Under the pieces are notes generated by a model. It was not told the DNA's origin. It made no database searches and worked only from the letters and a program-made list of their open reading frames with translations. From Chrysogorgia sp. JL179-B06 (Eukaryota; Cnidaria; Anthozoa; Scleralcyonacea; Chrysogorgiidae), in the NCBI GenBank assembly GCA_035772405.1, contig JAYKKM010000418.1, positions 1,626,001-1,690,000 on the forward strand: 64,000 bases of DNA. Direction: 5' to 3'. Of the stretch, positions 52,321 to 64,000 are shown one piece after another (the first letter of the stretch is position 1; every line of letters starts with the position of its first letter). The translations under genes and the position numbers were made by a program.

Positions 52321-53416
52321 GATGTTAATTATTTTTATTTCATAAATCCATAAACAATTGGCCTATAAGAAGAGGAGCTTCATTAGGTTCACGGTGTTTA
52401 TGTAACTAACTAACTAAGGACTAAGGTGCAGAGCCATAAAACCTTGGCCGGTGGTGAAACAGTTTACTAGGGTAGATGTTACGAAAATTAGTGTCATCTA
52501 ACGAGCCTTTGAATGTTATTTAGTTTTCTAAGAAAACGTTGAAGTTTAGCTCTAAATAAGTAGTAAATATTGTAAGGTTCTTATCTAAATGTTTAAATTT
52601 GGACCGATTGTCAATAATTTTTAGGCAAGAGTTCTGCTTGTATCTGTCCATCTTTAATCTTTAATCATGTACTCCTAAAAACAGTTATAAAACTATATAC
52701 TAGGAGGTAAAGTAAAATAAATAGTATACATGGTAATACAGTACATATATAAATAATTGAGAATGGTTAATAAGGATAAAATGTTAAAAATATATATAAA
52801 AATAAGATTACATTGTTGGCATGGCAACAGATTTAAACGCTGAAATGTTACAAGGGAAGGGTTCAATGGAAGATTTTCCATGTCACTATAGTTCTCGGAT
52901 AAAAAGAAAATTTAAAAATGTCATTGTTACATTGGATTTGGTGAAGGGGTGTAGATTAGGAAGTCTATTGTCTACGAAGAGGGAATACACATACATCTAG
53001 TTAGGGCAGGGGTGGCGCCAGAGGGGAACCTTAGCCCCCCCTGTCGGGGAAAAATTAACAATTCGTCGGGGAACGAGCTGGAAGAAAAAAAGAAAAAGAA
53101 GGAAAAAGAAGAAGAAAAAAAGTTGGTCTTTTGTTTTCATAGAATCGTAAAAGTTTTTTTACGCATTAACAAACATTTCGCTAAACAACATCAAAGGTAA
53201 TCAACTTTCATCTCTGGCACAAATCTATCATCTCTGTGTTGTTTCGCGCGCTCACTGTCATCTAGTTTTTGCGTGAATATTATTGTTAGAGTTAGTTTCG
53301 TATACAGTAAGGAAATACTTTCAAGATTTTCACTGTTCATTATTTTAATTTTTTTTGTTAAAACTGCATCCAAAATGCCGGAAATAGCGTTTCAGAGGCT
53401 TAGAAAATAAACCCAA
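52321..53416. other. Non-coding region with a possible hAT-end scrap
   Basis: No gene is supported. GGCAGGGGTGGCGCCAGAGG and CCCCCCTGTCGGGG near 53006-53047 look like one end of a hAT-derived MITE. The purine-rich stretch 53080-53120 gives a Lys/Glu-rich frame by composition only. Confidence 0.4.
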
Positions 53417-53467
53417 CTCTTAAAATGTATGTATTCCAACACTCGAAGTTTTCCTTCACCGTGGGTC
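53417..53467 (+). mobile_element. 5'-truncated tRNA-SINE tail
   Basis: TCTTAAAATGTATGTATTCC to CTTCACCGTGGGTCC repeats the last ~50 bp of the SINE at 53566-53726. Confidence 0.7.
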
Positions 53468-53565
53468 CTTTCAACATGTAGTTTGATCGAGTGAAATGCC
53501 AAATATTACCTATAATATACCCAGAGTCTTGTCCCGGCATTACCACCGCTGGGCTCTCGGCGGCG

Positions 53566-53854
<289 letters not shown>

Positions 53855-53856
53855 TA

Positions 53857-54299
53857 CAGGGCCGTACTCAGAAAATTTTACAGGGGGGTGTAAGCTCACT
53901 TCAACCGACTGACGCACGAGCTTGTAACGGCTACATCCTATCGATCGAAGCTTGTCAAAATATATTGTCTTTCCGTTGGGTGCCTACTAAAATGACCCTG
54001 GTCAGCTGGTGAAATGGTTAATTTGAAAACATGATGACATTTTAATAAATTTATGTCTTTGGTGTTCTCTCGTTGACTTTTACATATAAACAAAACATTT
54101 AACATCAACATTAGATTTGTAAGTCTTAAATTTGGTATTTTGAAATTAATTTAAACTGATATAAATGCTAAAAGTTAATAATTCTACTAGTCCGTGTTAA
54201 ATCGAACACGTCTAAAATATAACTTCGGCCGACTGAAACTCGTAAAAAGATTTTGGAGGAGGTGTCGCACCCCCCACACCCTCCGTAGCTCCGGGCCTG
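53857..54299. mobile_element. hAT-like MITE, CAGGGCC ends
   Basis: CAGGGCCGTACTCAG at the left and CTCCGTAGCTCCGGGCCTG at the right are imperfect inverted ends. Subterminal TTTTACAGGGGGGTGT and GGTGTCGCACCCCCCACACC are also opposed. No target duplication is evident. Confidence 0.5.
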
Positions 54300-56390
54300 A
54301 GCACAAGTAGTTTACCTCCTCCGAGAGCCTTGCTTTCGGCCACTCGGAGAAGGTAGGGCCGGACACGAGGACGGCTGGTAATCGAGCCGACCTGTGAACC
54401 CTACCAGTACTCCTTTTGTTCTATTGACAACGTTCGTCCGGGGGTAACAATGGCCAGCTGCTTGACTTCGATCGATATCAGATCATTTTAGGAAATCTCC
54501 AGATGTTTTCTAAATCTCCAGATTTTTCCTTGCCGAGATTTTTTAAACTCAGCCCTCCCCCCAACAACGACGACAAAGAACAGTTTAGTGTCAATATATG
54601 ACTCCGAGAGCACGTCTTGTCAAAGATATTTTTAAAAAATCCCAGGAAACTGAAAATTTATTTTCCAGCATTTGATATTGGAGAAAAACCGATTGTAATT
54701 TGGTGTTACTTACTCTTAACAAAGCGTTTTTTTACATGTTGTAAATTTCAAGATTTAGCAGGGACAAACGCGAATTTTTTACCTCCGATCGACAACAGAA
54801 ATTATTAGGGAGGGAGGCTATACCCGAAGATAAGACCCTGGGTACGAGGTTCGGTTGCACACCGGTTACGTGAAAAATATAAACAAACTAATTTTTTTAT
54901 TCTATCATTCGATGAAATCACGAAATCATGATTTTAATTTTACATCAAACATTATTAATTGTTGTTTATGATAAAGCGGTGGAGTCCACATTGAGCTTCC
55001 CGTCAAGATACACTCGACACATTCCTCCCTCAACTAAAGATACATCTTAGCTTTTCTTTGTTTCATTCGTAGAACTTCACATTACAGTAGTTTGACACAG
55101 AGTAGTTTGATGTTACTCTGTTATGCTATTAAAGACGGCTATGATTGTTGATGGTCTTTATTCTGTTTGATTGTGATAACTGCTAGCTGTGACAAGAAAT
55201 TAGTTAAGAAAATAATAAAGCCCGCGCTGTTTGGTGTCACATATCATAAAAGGTATAATATTTCATAGTATTCATAACATGCACATGGTTCTTCTTTCCA
55301 CTTCCTAGCTACTACTTGCATATTCTTACACATCTTAAGAACATTAATAAAATAGATGCAATGCAAATTCTTAACGACACTTTTTAGTTTCAATTTAAGA
55401 ATCAGAAAACTCAAGTCCTTATGTTACCTCCGCTAAGGTTCAGTCACAGGAGGTCGTTAAAGTAACAATATGTGCATGTTTGCGACGCCAACACCACTTT
55501 ATATTCAACGGTTTTATTGCTAAAAACATGTGTATGCATGGTTTGATACATAGTATCTACGAACTGTTGGGCTGCGACTTTCGCGTACATTCCGATCAAA
55601 TAGATCACTTAGCCTAAAATAGGAAAGCTATAATCGGGTTTTTTCCCGGTAAGCAGCAATCGAAAACAAAATTTGTAACTTGACAAGGCCTTTACTGGAA
55701 TTAAAGGCAAGACACAAGTATTAAAATATATAGTTGTATACGAAGAATAAATTGAATGCCCACGCAGATGACAACCAATAAAATAATCCGATACACTAGT
55801 AACCAATCATTCTATCACAATATGTCACGTGCTCCAGGGGCAAAAACACAGCTTGAAAGCGCGGATATAATCAATAAAGCCTGTGTGGCCAGCAAATATT
55901 TGACGATTTTGGACGAACAGGAAATAAATCTTTTCCTTTAAAATTTTTATATGAGGAATAAGATCATTAAAAGGTTTCTCTTCCATCGATATTGCACTAA
56001 TTGTAGTGAATCCATGCAAACTGTTAGCTGTTGATTCTTCTGGACTATCCTTAAGTAAACACATATTTGCTGGCATTAGTCTAAAGTCTGGTGGTTTAAG
56101 CAGCAACAGAACGGCAAGTAGAAACCCAATGACAGTTTACGATCGACGTACAAGCTGACAATAAATCCAAGTAATAACTGTTGTGGATAAATTGAATATA
56201 TGTAGCAGCCAATATCGTTTTGTTTTTCGTATATGTCGCCTTAATATTATATTAACGAAGGCGTTGCCGGTTGCCAATTTACATAATGTCATAAAACTGT
56301 ACGTTCTTCGATTAAGAAAATTTCAAGTGTACCTCAAATAAGTGTATACGAAGTAAGTGCGTTATAAACTGTCTTCTTTTTCCTCCCAAG
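54300..56390. other. Non-coding; upstream region of the calcium pump gene
   Basis: No coding exon is recognisable. A hairpin-like stretch is seen at 54325-54355 (CCTCCGAGAG...CACTCGGAGAAGG). The strong pyrimidine tract at 56371-56390 ending CCCAAG suggests a 3' splice site, so a 5' UTR exon and promoter may lie further upstream. Confidence 0.4.
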
Positions 56391-57953
56391 GTCAGTTATT
56401 GCTTGTGCAACCGTCTGAAATAAGAGAGTGGAACAGGTGCGGTCAAAGAGACGAGTGAAATCTTCGTTGAAACCATGGCTGCATTGTCAGGGAAAGCCTC
56501 TGGCAGTGTTAGTTTAGATGAATCCGATGCTGGAGTCACAACTTTAGCTGATTTCTCGGATATTCCTAAAGAAAACTTGATAGAATTGATGAAAGGTGGC
56601 GAGGAGGGCACTGGATTTTTGAAAAACAAGTATGGTAATGTCAACGAAGTTGTCAGAAATCTTCAGAGTTCTGTTGTCCATGGTTTGAGTGGAGCACCAA
56701 ATGATCTGGATCACCGCAAGAAGACATTCGGCTCGAATTACATCCCACCACAACCTCTCAAAACCTTCCTCCAATTTTTAGTCGATGCCTTTAAGGACAC
56801 ATTGCTGATCATACTCATGGTTGCTGGTTTGGTTTCTTTGATCCTTGGGGTGACGGTTGAAGAAGACAAGAGTGCGGCGTGGATCGAAGGATTTGCTATC
56901 TTCGTTGCTGTTATTATCGTGGCTCTTGTTACTGCTGTAAACGACCACACCAAAGAAAAACAGTTCCGTGGTTTACAAAATAAAATTGAAGGAGAACACA
57001 CGTTTACAGTCATAAGAGGTGGTGAATCAACTTCGATATTCAATGGCGTTATTGTAGTTGGCGATATATGTCAACTAAAGTATGGCGATATGATTCCTGC
57101 AGACGGCCTTCTTGTTCAAAACAACGACCTAATGATTGACGAAAGCTCTCTAACAGGCGAGTCAGATTTGGTAAGAAAGGGAGAAAACGATCCGTTTATT
57201 TTGTCTGGTACAAGAGTCATGGAAGGTAGTGGAAAGATGATTGTGACAGCAGTTGGTATTTACTCCAGATCTGGCCAAATATTAAATCTTCTAGTTGCAG
57301 GTGGAAAAAAAGAGTCAAAAGAGGCAGATGATTCCAATCATCAAGTGCCTGTAACTACAAGACCTACCAGTGGAGATGCTGAGGATGGCCAACTTGTTGA
57401 AGCTGACCAAACTGACAATAATCATTCTGATATAAAGGTAACAGAAGAAAAGTCTATCCTTCAAGCAAAATTGACCAAGTTAGCTGTGCTAATTGGCTGG
57501 GTCGGACTTGGTGCTGGTGTTTTGACCGTTTTGGTTATCTGGATTCGCTTTTCAGTTGAAACATATGGTAAACAGGGAAAATCCTTTGAGAAGAAACACA
57601 TCTCTGAATACCTACGAGCTTTCATTACTGGTGTGACTGTACTTGTTGTTGCTGTACCTGAGGGACTTCCACTTGCTGTAACCATTTCTTTGGCCTTTTC
57701 TGTCAAGAAAATGCTTCACGACCATAACCTTGTTCGTCATTTGGATGCCTGTGAAACCATGGGTAATGCAACAGCTATTTGCTCTGATAAGACAGGAACA
57801 CTGACTACCAACAGAATGACTGTTGTGCAGAGTTACTTTGCTCAGCAATTAGATGAAGCTAATTCTGGAGATCATTACAATATCCCAGAAGACCTGAGAA
57901 AAAAGTTGGTAGAAGGGATTTCCTACAACAGTAGTTATGCATCACGGATTGAG
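56391..57953 (+). CDS. Plasma membrane Ca2+-transporting ATPase (PMCA), first coding exon
   Basis: P-type type IIB pump exporting Ca2+ from the cytosol. The coding start ATG is at 56475 (MAALSGKASGSVSLD); 56391-56474 is probable 5' UTR after a splice acceptor. The 493 codons end in phase 0 at donor GAG|GTAAGG (57953/57954). TM1 is near residues 109-127 and TM2 136-157. The actuator domain has TGES at 227-230. TM3 is at 336-360, and TM4 has PEGLP at 395-399. The phosphorylation motif DKTGT is at 438-442. An acidic variable insert lies at ~275-330. The N-terminus YGNVNEVVRNLQSSVVHGLS is PMCA-type rather than SERCA. The remaining ~60% (nucleotide-binding domain, TM5-10, calmodulin site) must lie in exons beyond the >6-kb intron or outside the window. 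The lack of introns across 1.5 kb is notable. Confidence 0.95.
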
Positions 57954-58620
57954 GTAAGGCTGTTCACTGTTTTATTCTTACAGTGAGTGAAAGGACTGGG
58001 TTTAGTCAGTTGTAATCTTCCACACAGACTAGAAAGTATGCTCTGCACTAGCAAGAACATGCCCAGCTGACTCAATCTCAGTTGAAAAAAATCTCAGCTG
58101 ACTATGCAAAATTACTTAATAGTACTGTACATGCAAATTATTTTCAGTATAACACCAACACCACCAAAAATGAGCACCACCCACCAAAAAAACATTTCAG
58201 AGGAAAAGTTGGGCTTGAAGCTTTTAAATAATGCCAGTTAAGATGACAGGCCATCATAATAAATTATACACTGACCAGAAAAAAACATGTTAATTATTTA
58301 GTTAAAATTATGTTAAACAAAACACAGTTAATCACAAAAAAGAAAGTTATTTACTGTACATGGATGTTCTTCACAATAACTTGAGCGAAGCTTGAACAAA
58401 GTACCTGTACATTTGTACCGGTATATTGCCGTACTGGTGCTGTAAGTCAGGCCCTGTATATTCCCTTGATTTAGAAGCTTTTTTAAAAAACAGTTTTATA
58501 ATAAGGCTTTTTGACATGCTCAAACAATTTGGGAATGAGCACATCAAGGTCTTTGCCATCTTTTTTATTTCTCTCACCTTCATAATTCAAAAGTGGTAGC
58601 AGCATATATAGTAACATCAT
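57954..58620 (+). other. PMCA intron start, no exon recognised
   Basis: Non-coding after the donor. TACTGTACATG occurs at 58132 and 58352. Confidence 0.5.
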
Positions 58621-59334
58621 ATTAATGATCTACACGGTTCTCAACTACATGACCCAACATGATAATACGCCCACTACCTACGATGGCAGAGCGCAGACCG
58701 TAGGGATGGAGTCAGCAGCTAATATGCCGGCTGCGACAAGCAATGATGCGACAATAACAAGGGACCTGCTGATCCCCCCGACCAACGGTACCTCCTCCAT
58801 CCCCATATCTACAAGTCACCCGTCTAGACGGGGAAAAATTACAATTAATCTACAAGAATACATAGGTACTTACGGTTTCGGTGATGGAGACGAAGCTAGA
58901 TTATGGACAGTAGATACTCACCACAGTAGAAGAACCTTCCGCCACTGGGAAGGACTGGGTGTGACAAACAAACAAACAAACCAGGAACGAGCAGGTACAA
59001 ACAGCCCTGCTGGCCTAGACAACTCATAAGAGCAGTGCTGAAAAAGAACAATTACCGCAAACTGGGCGCCGAGGGGAGCGGGCAGCTAAACCACCCCAGG
59101 GAACACGAAACTAAACAGAGGGTGGGGTGAAGAAGACCCCAAGACAGGGAGGGAGAGCAAACGAGACACAAGTAAGCTGAACATGATTAAGCTACCCTTT
59201 ATATAACTCTGTAAGTGGGGTAAACATTCCGGGGGCCCCGGCACTGAAGGCCCCGACCGAACGATAACTGACACGCTTATTGTTAACTTCTTTTATTAAT
59301 GCTTAATAAAATACATTTTTTATTCTCAGATTCA
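58621..59334. other. GC-richer unassigned block with a 134-codon frame
   Basis: The plus-strand frame 58625-59029 (MIYTVLNYMTQHDNTPT...) is rich in Thr/Ser/Asn and has no resemblance that I can name. The following 240 bp is G/C rich (GCGCCGAGGGGAGCGGGCAG; CCGGGGGCCCCGG). Its composition differs from the surrounding intron, so it is possibly an inserted element fragment. No ends are found. Confidence 0.3.
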
Positions 59335-60388
59335 TAACGTATAGTCGAATAAAAACTACGCGCATCATGCGACGATTGTGCGACATATATATGAAATAGT
59401 TTAATAGAAGTCAGCTTACCGTACTTCAGCCACCTTGTCTTGGCTTTTCAGTGAATTCTTAATATTTATTGTGATAGTCCGATACGAGGTCCGATATGGC
59501 ATTGGATTGTTTTGATAAAAACGCTCTGTGATTTGATAAAAACTATCTTCGATTCATGTTGCTTATCTTTCACCGTGTTTGAAATACATGGTAACGAAAT
59601 CATTTTCTTTCACTATTAAAATGATCAGAGTGACAGAACGGCAACTCAAGTCGAGTCTTCGAAAACAAAAGGCTTCGTTTCGGAACACCAATCATCGTCT
59701 GTCACTCGCGAGTCGAACAAGTTACTTTTGTAGGAGTTACTGCTGTAGACGCAGGATTCGGTGGAATCCCCACCGAATCCTGCAGATACAGCAGTAACTC
59801 GTTCAACTCGCGAGTTTCGAGTGACAAATGCTGATCAGTCGCTTTAATGGTTCACTTTCCTATAGTATACATTATATTCCCATGAAGAATGAGTCGTGCT
59901 ATCATTTTTAGCGTAAAGGAAAATGTTTTGCTGAGATTATTTATTCGGAAACCTTATTTAAAACACGGTGAAAGATTATCAACACCACATAAATTGCCTA
60001 CAAAAGTAACTCGTTTGACTCGCGAGTGACAGATGATGATCGGTGTTCCGAAACGAAGCCTTTTGTTTTGGAAGACTCGACTTGAGTTGCCGTTCTGTCA
60101 GTGTCACTCTGATCATTTTAACAGTGAAAGAAAATGTTTTCGTTGCCACGTATTTCAAACATGGTGAAAGATAAGCAACGTGAACCGAAGATCATTTTTA
60201 TCAAATCACAGAGCGGTTTTATCAAAACAATCCAATGCAAATCAGACTATCACAATCGATGAATATTAAGAATTCACTGAAAAGCCAAGACAAGGTGGCT
60301 GAAGTACGGTAAGCTGACTTCTATTAAACTATTTCATATATACATCGCACAATCGTCGCATGTTGCGACAATTTTTATTCGATACGTT
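59335..60388. mobile_element. Foldback element with ~400-bp inverted arms
   Basis: The left arm 59335-59733 and right arm 59998-60388 are inverted copies, for example GACGATTGTGCGA, CTTGTCTTGGCTTTTCAGTG and GATCAGAGTGACAGAACGGC. The differences are scattered substitutions and small indels. A hairpin at 59734-59800 and a partial third arm copy (59905-59990) fill the centre. The palindrome ACTCGCGAGT recurs in both arms, in the centre and beyond the right arm (60425-60535). No transposase. Confidence 0.85.
59734..59800. repeat. Hairpin at the centre of the foldback element
   Basis: GAGTTACTGCTGTAGACGCA... and its complement, ~31-bp arms with about two mismatches, around AATC (CGGTGG / CCACCG at the tip). 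Confidence 0.85.
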
Positions 60389-61887
60389 TTTTATTCGATA
60401 CGTTAGTTCTACTCGTTCCACTTGCGAGTATTTGGTTCGTACGCGAGTGAAATTTACTTGATAACTTACGAGTGAATGGAAATCAGTCGGGTAAAAATAC
60501 TCGTGAGTGACTCGCCCACTCGCGAGTGGCGTATTATTTAACGTGCACACACACATTGCGTTTGTTTCTCATTTGTGAACTGAACTTTTCTTGCAGTTTA
60601 AATAAAAAGATAAACTGATGATAGTCATGATACCAGTTTATCTTACGGGATACCGTAACAATGGTATACCAGTATAGCATCAGAACCAATACAGCCATGT
60701 ACTGGTACCAACTAAATATTGTGAATAATTAAAAATACTGGTATACCGCCCAACTTTAATTTCCACACTATTTTTCCATGCGATGCAGGGGGTTCATATG
60801 ACATTTTATAGTTGACCAAATTTTACTGATTCCAAAGTGCTAATTTCACACTTTTGAAATGTTATCACCTGTTTACCTCACCCATGTAGTAAGGTTGAGC
60901 CGATAATCAGAAATGAATTGGTAGAAGCCGATAATCAGCAACTTTCAGGCTGATCGGTTATTGGCTGATCACATCAACATAATAATAACAGTACAGTATA
61001 TCGGCTGTCTGATAAATACTATTCAGGGTTTTATATCATTTTCTTTTTTAAAAAAATGCTAAGTTGTAGTGATTCCACAAAGAAACTGTCGAATTTAATT
61101 AATTTGATAAGGTGCATAATGTTTAACACATCATATTTCTTGTTTGGTGAAACACTTTTTGTTTCCATCTTTCGTCAATTGTATTTCATTTTTCATATTT
61201 CAACTCAAATTCCGTCTTGCTGATAACTGATGATTGACGATCACATTATCTTTGCCAAACAATATAGAATGCTATGTTTTGCTATTGTTTTGTATAAACT
61301 GAATAAACTGAAAGATCAGTATACTATGATCAGATATGTAAAACTGATAAAGATCAGATATGTAAAACTGATCATCAACCAATGATCAGTTTTACATATC
61401 TTTACAAAAACATTTTGCCAAACTTGTACATACTGTAACATGCTGCTTAATTTCAAGCAGATATTTAATGTCAAAGATCTTGAAAACATAGCCCAGTGAG
61501 ACCACACATATGACAGACCAAACATAACCCAGTGAGACCACTCGTTTGCAACCATGTGCATGTAAGACGACAAGATGGCGTCTTTTTTGGTTGCTTCTGT
61601 ATGATACAAACAACATTAGCCAGTGGATTACAATGCTTTGCAGAGTGGTGTAGTTTAGAATAATTAACAGTGCTGGTTTATTGTCTTATTATCCAAAGAA
61701 TTGTATTAGTCTACAGTATATTATCTGAAGACATCAACATATTACCCCACACCACTGAAAAATTAAAGAAATAATACAGAATTGTTTGAATAGTGATTTT
61801 TCCATTGGTTGATTATAGAGAAATCATAAAGTGAATACAGTAGCTATTTGCTATCTGAAGCAAATAGTTTGAACCTAGGAGTATCAT
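60389..61887. other. Intron sequence with short repeats
   Basis: CTCGCGAGT-like words continue to 60535. GGTATACCAGTATA-type inverted words lie at 60625-60745. GATCAGATATGTAAAACTGA is duplicated in tandem at 61326-61368, followed by its complement at 61385. No exon is recognised. Confidence 0.4.
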
Positions 61888-62282
61888 TAGATGCGTGAAG
61901 TTGATTGTCCAGGTTGTTGTAGTCTTGAGAAAGACTATTGTTGGTGACTCATGTTCGACGGCCTCAGCGGCGGTCATCTTCAGGAACAATGGTCATCTTC
62001 AGGAACAATGGTCATCTTCAGGAACAAAACAACCATTGACAAGGAACAATATTGGCTCACATTTAACGCATGACGCAACACCCACTCACACTAATTAAGA
62101 CACAAACAAAAATGTCGTAATGAACCAGACATATATATACATGTACCTGTATATAGGCAAACCTGACAAACACGCTTTACTTGACTCTGAAGATGACCGT
62201 CGCTGAGGCCGTCAAACGTAAGTCACCAACAATAGTCTTTCTCAAGACTACAACAACCTGGACGATCAACTTCACGCATCTA
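61888..62282. mobile_element. MITE, 395 bp, ~97-bp inverted ends, internal 19-bp triplication
   Basis: TTAGATGCGTGAAGTTGATT... (61888-61985) and its complement (62187-62282) are inverted copies with few mismatches. Internally GGTCATCTTCAGGAACAAT occurs three times in tandem (61972, 61991, 62010), the first overlapping the left arm. No coding content. Confidence 0.85.
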
Positions 62283-62294
62283 TATTTGCTGGGC

Positions 62295-62393
62295 GATTCT
62301 CCTGTCACACACGTGACATTGCTATTCCTTTGGGCTTCACAATTAGTGTGAAGCCCAAAGGAATAGCAATGTCACGTGTGTGACAGGAGAATC
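62295..62393. repeat. Perfect hairpin, 47-bp arms with 5-bp loop
   Basis: GATTCTCCTGTCACACACGT... (62295-62341) and its exact complement (62347-62393) flank ATTAG. Confidence 0.93.
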
Positions 62394-64000
62394 ACCCTGC
62401 TACAGTATCTGTTAATTCGAACCTTGGTGCTACATGTACTGTATTCTGATGCCAGTCTGTAGTTTTAATTTACAGAAGCATAAACAAATCCTAATGAACA
62501 TGTGCCATGTAATTGTATTTGGGGATAACATCTTGTCAGGGCTGTGACTTCTTCCCCTTATGAGACACATTCAACTTCTTTTCAGAAACACTTTTCAATG
62601 ATAACATAGCCTTTGTTGAGGATGCAACTGTAATTTAAACTGTAATTTTCATAAATACCATTTTCCACTACATACCTATATACATGTACCTGTATTGTAC
62701 ACTAACATATAATATGCAATTATTTATAAAATGCAATAAAATGCAATTATTTATGCACAATCCCTCCATGTGACAACTGAAGCTAATAAGTACTGTACAT
62801 GGTGTACCATATGATAATTGCAGCTTTCTTATCCCACATCCTATATAGCTGTAAATCATACTGTAATTAATGCATGAATTTTCAATTTTAAAATGTGCTG
62901 ATCACTGGTTGCACCTGCCCCTGGAGACTTTCAAACAATTGGTTTTCTATAGCAAGCATCTAATGCACCATTTTGCATGATTTCTTTTTTGAAAAAAAGA
63001 AACCCATTTTATAGTCTTTATACCATACTGCATTGTACAGTAGAAGTGGTCACTGGTAAAGTGACAGTACATTTTTGAAGTATGTAGTAACACTTGAAAA
63101 TGGCCAACAGAAGTGGGTCTCATTACTGCTTAAATCTTGGGGGCAACATTGGGTTTGCTTCCTAAAATACTGTAATTAAAGTACAGTATGCAAAAATACT
63201 GTAAGTGAAAGTCTCAAGCAAGGTTTTCCTTTAGTTTTTATCTTTGGTTTTCTCCATTTATGTATTATGCTGTATTGTACTTACTGTAGCCTGAAAAACC
63301 ACCTGCCACCTCAATTTCTTCCCTCTAAGCAGATGGGTTTCAGACAGACATACTGTATGTACTGTTTTATATTGTGTTGTACTGTGTTATTCTGAGCTTT
63401 ACTGTAATGTTTTACACTAAAAACTTATTGACTGAGCCGGATGTCTTTACAGCAAAATTATCCTACCTGCAGTCTTTCAGTACTGTACATAACGAGTGCT
63501 GAAGGAGCAAGGTTTGTGCAAAAGGACCAAGGGCAGGATTATTTGCTCTAAAGAATGACCAAACAAGGTTAATAAGGTTTTTATAATGGCTCTTTTAAAT
63601 TTCTCACATTTCCTCAATTTTTTTACAATTTTTTAAAAACCTTTCAGTTGTCTTGTAATGACTGCTGAGGAACTAATCAGATTGCAGAAAAGCTGCGTTA
63701 AGTCCACTCATGAGCCAAGTCATATAATAATGTGTTTTAATGTACTGTTTAATGTAACAGTACTGCGTTGTAAATCTATTTATTTTCATATGCGAGACCT
63801 ACAGTACAATGCACTTCTTTGTCTTGAGTCCCTCCTTTATTTCCCAAGTACCATAAATCTCTCATCCATCTAAGTTTGTAATTTACCATTCACTCTCAAG
63901 TGATAATCATTATATTGTATTCACCAAACAAGGCAAACCACTGGTCTCTTCATGTACAGTACAGCATATTATCCATTTACTCAACCTGGCTTCAATTTTT
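62394..64000. other. Intron or intergenic sequence, rich in TACTGTA/TACAGTA words
   Basis: No exon of the calcium pump is recognised. TACTGT or ACAGTA words occur about 18 times in 1.6 kb, often joined as TACTGTACAG-type palindromes (for example 63168-63205, 63480, 63955). A stretch TTTAAAAACCTTTCAG at 63636-63651 resembles a splice acceptor, but the sequence after it is not pump-like. Confidence 0.4.

Noticed and set aside
53012..53200. Lys/Glu-rich peptide gene
   Set aside because: The frame comes from a purine-rich run following a hAT-like end; no family match.
58625..59029. 134-codon Thr/Ser-rich protein gene in the pump intron
   Set aside because: No recognisable domain. Composition suggests an inserted fragment, but no ends or relatives could be shown.
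63636..63870. Next PMCA exon after an acceptor-like TTTCAG at 63651
   Set aside because: None of the frames after it reads like the pump's nucleotide-binding domain.

Overview
The window is eukaryotic and almost certainly from a non-bilaterian or other marine invertebrate animal. It contains GT-AG spliced genes, a BBSome subunit (a cilium gene), an animal-type plasma membrane Ca2+ ATPase, many LINEs, SINEs and MITEs, and A+T-rich microsatellites. A sponge or cnidarian fits best, but I cannot fix the species from sequence alone. Only three host genes are visible, all partial: a urea carboxylase (25452-33830, + strand, N-terminus missing), a BBIP1-like BBSome subunit (44817-45038, - strand, first coding exon) and a PMCA calcium pump (56391-57953, + strand, first coding exon).

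Region 1-8300 is a stack of nested mobile elements. It holds a frameshifted LINE on the - strand with a signal-peptide/2A-like/PHD N-terminus, a 2.8 kb hAT-like element with a perfect 8-bp target duplication that carries a second LINE inside it, a MITE with near-perfect ~88-bp inverted repeats, a dead Ty3/Gypsy gag and a dead LINE RT.

Region 8300-21830 is the most striking part. At least three different lineages of non-LTR retrotransposon with a C-terminal CCHC plus restriction-like endonuclease (RLE) lie one after another, each bounded by (TTA)n/(ATT)n microsatellite. This looks like a microsatellite-targeted nesting site, comparable to the TAA-repeat-specific element Dong of Bombyx. One copy is nearly complete (9272-12867). 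A second (16814-20259) is broken and ends in a perfect 46-bp palindrome.

Region 21780-25450 holds a SINE with a 5S-rRNA-derived head and a tail shared with a LINE at 46.8-47.8 kb, then a 2.3 kb minisatellite with a 32-bp unit that is open in all three + frames, cut by a TA-flanked MITE. The urea carboxylase follows. Its second intron (4.9 kb) has absorbed another 5S-SINE, nested foldback elements and a decayed LINE.

Region 34-47 kb is mostly non-coding with many MITE families. From 46.8 to 51.3 kb lie a LINE 3' half and a Ty3/Gypsy element that has lost its RT active site and carries an inverted duplication in its integrase. From 51.4 to 54.3 kb are two tRNA-derived SINE copies, both ending in (TA)n. 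The PMCA first coding exon follows, and its large downstream intron contains a foldback element with ~400-bp arms, a 395-bp MITE and a perfect 47-bp hairpin. The three host genes share no evident pathway. The shared theme of the window is repeated re-use of simple repeats as insertion sites.
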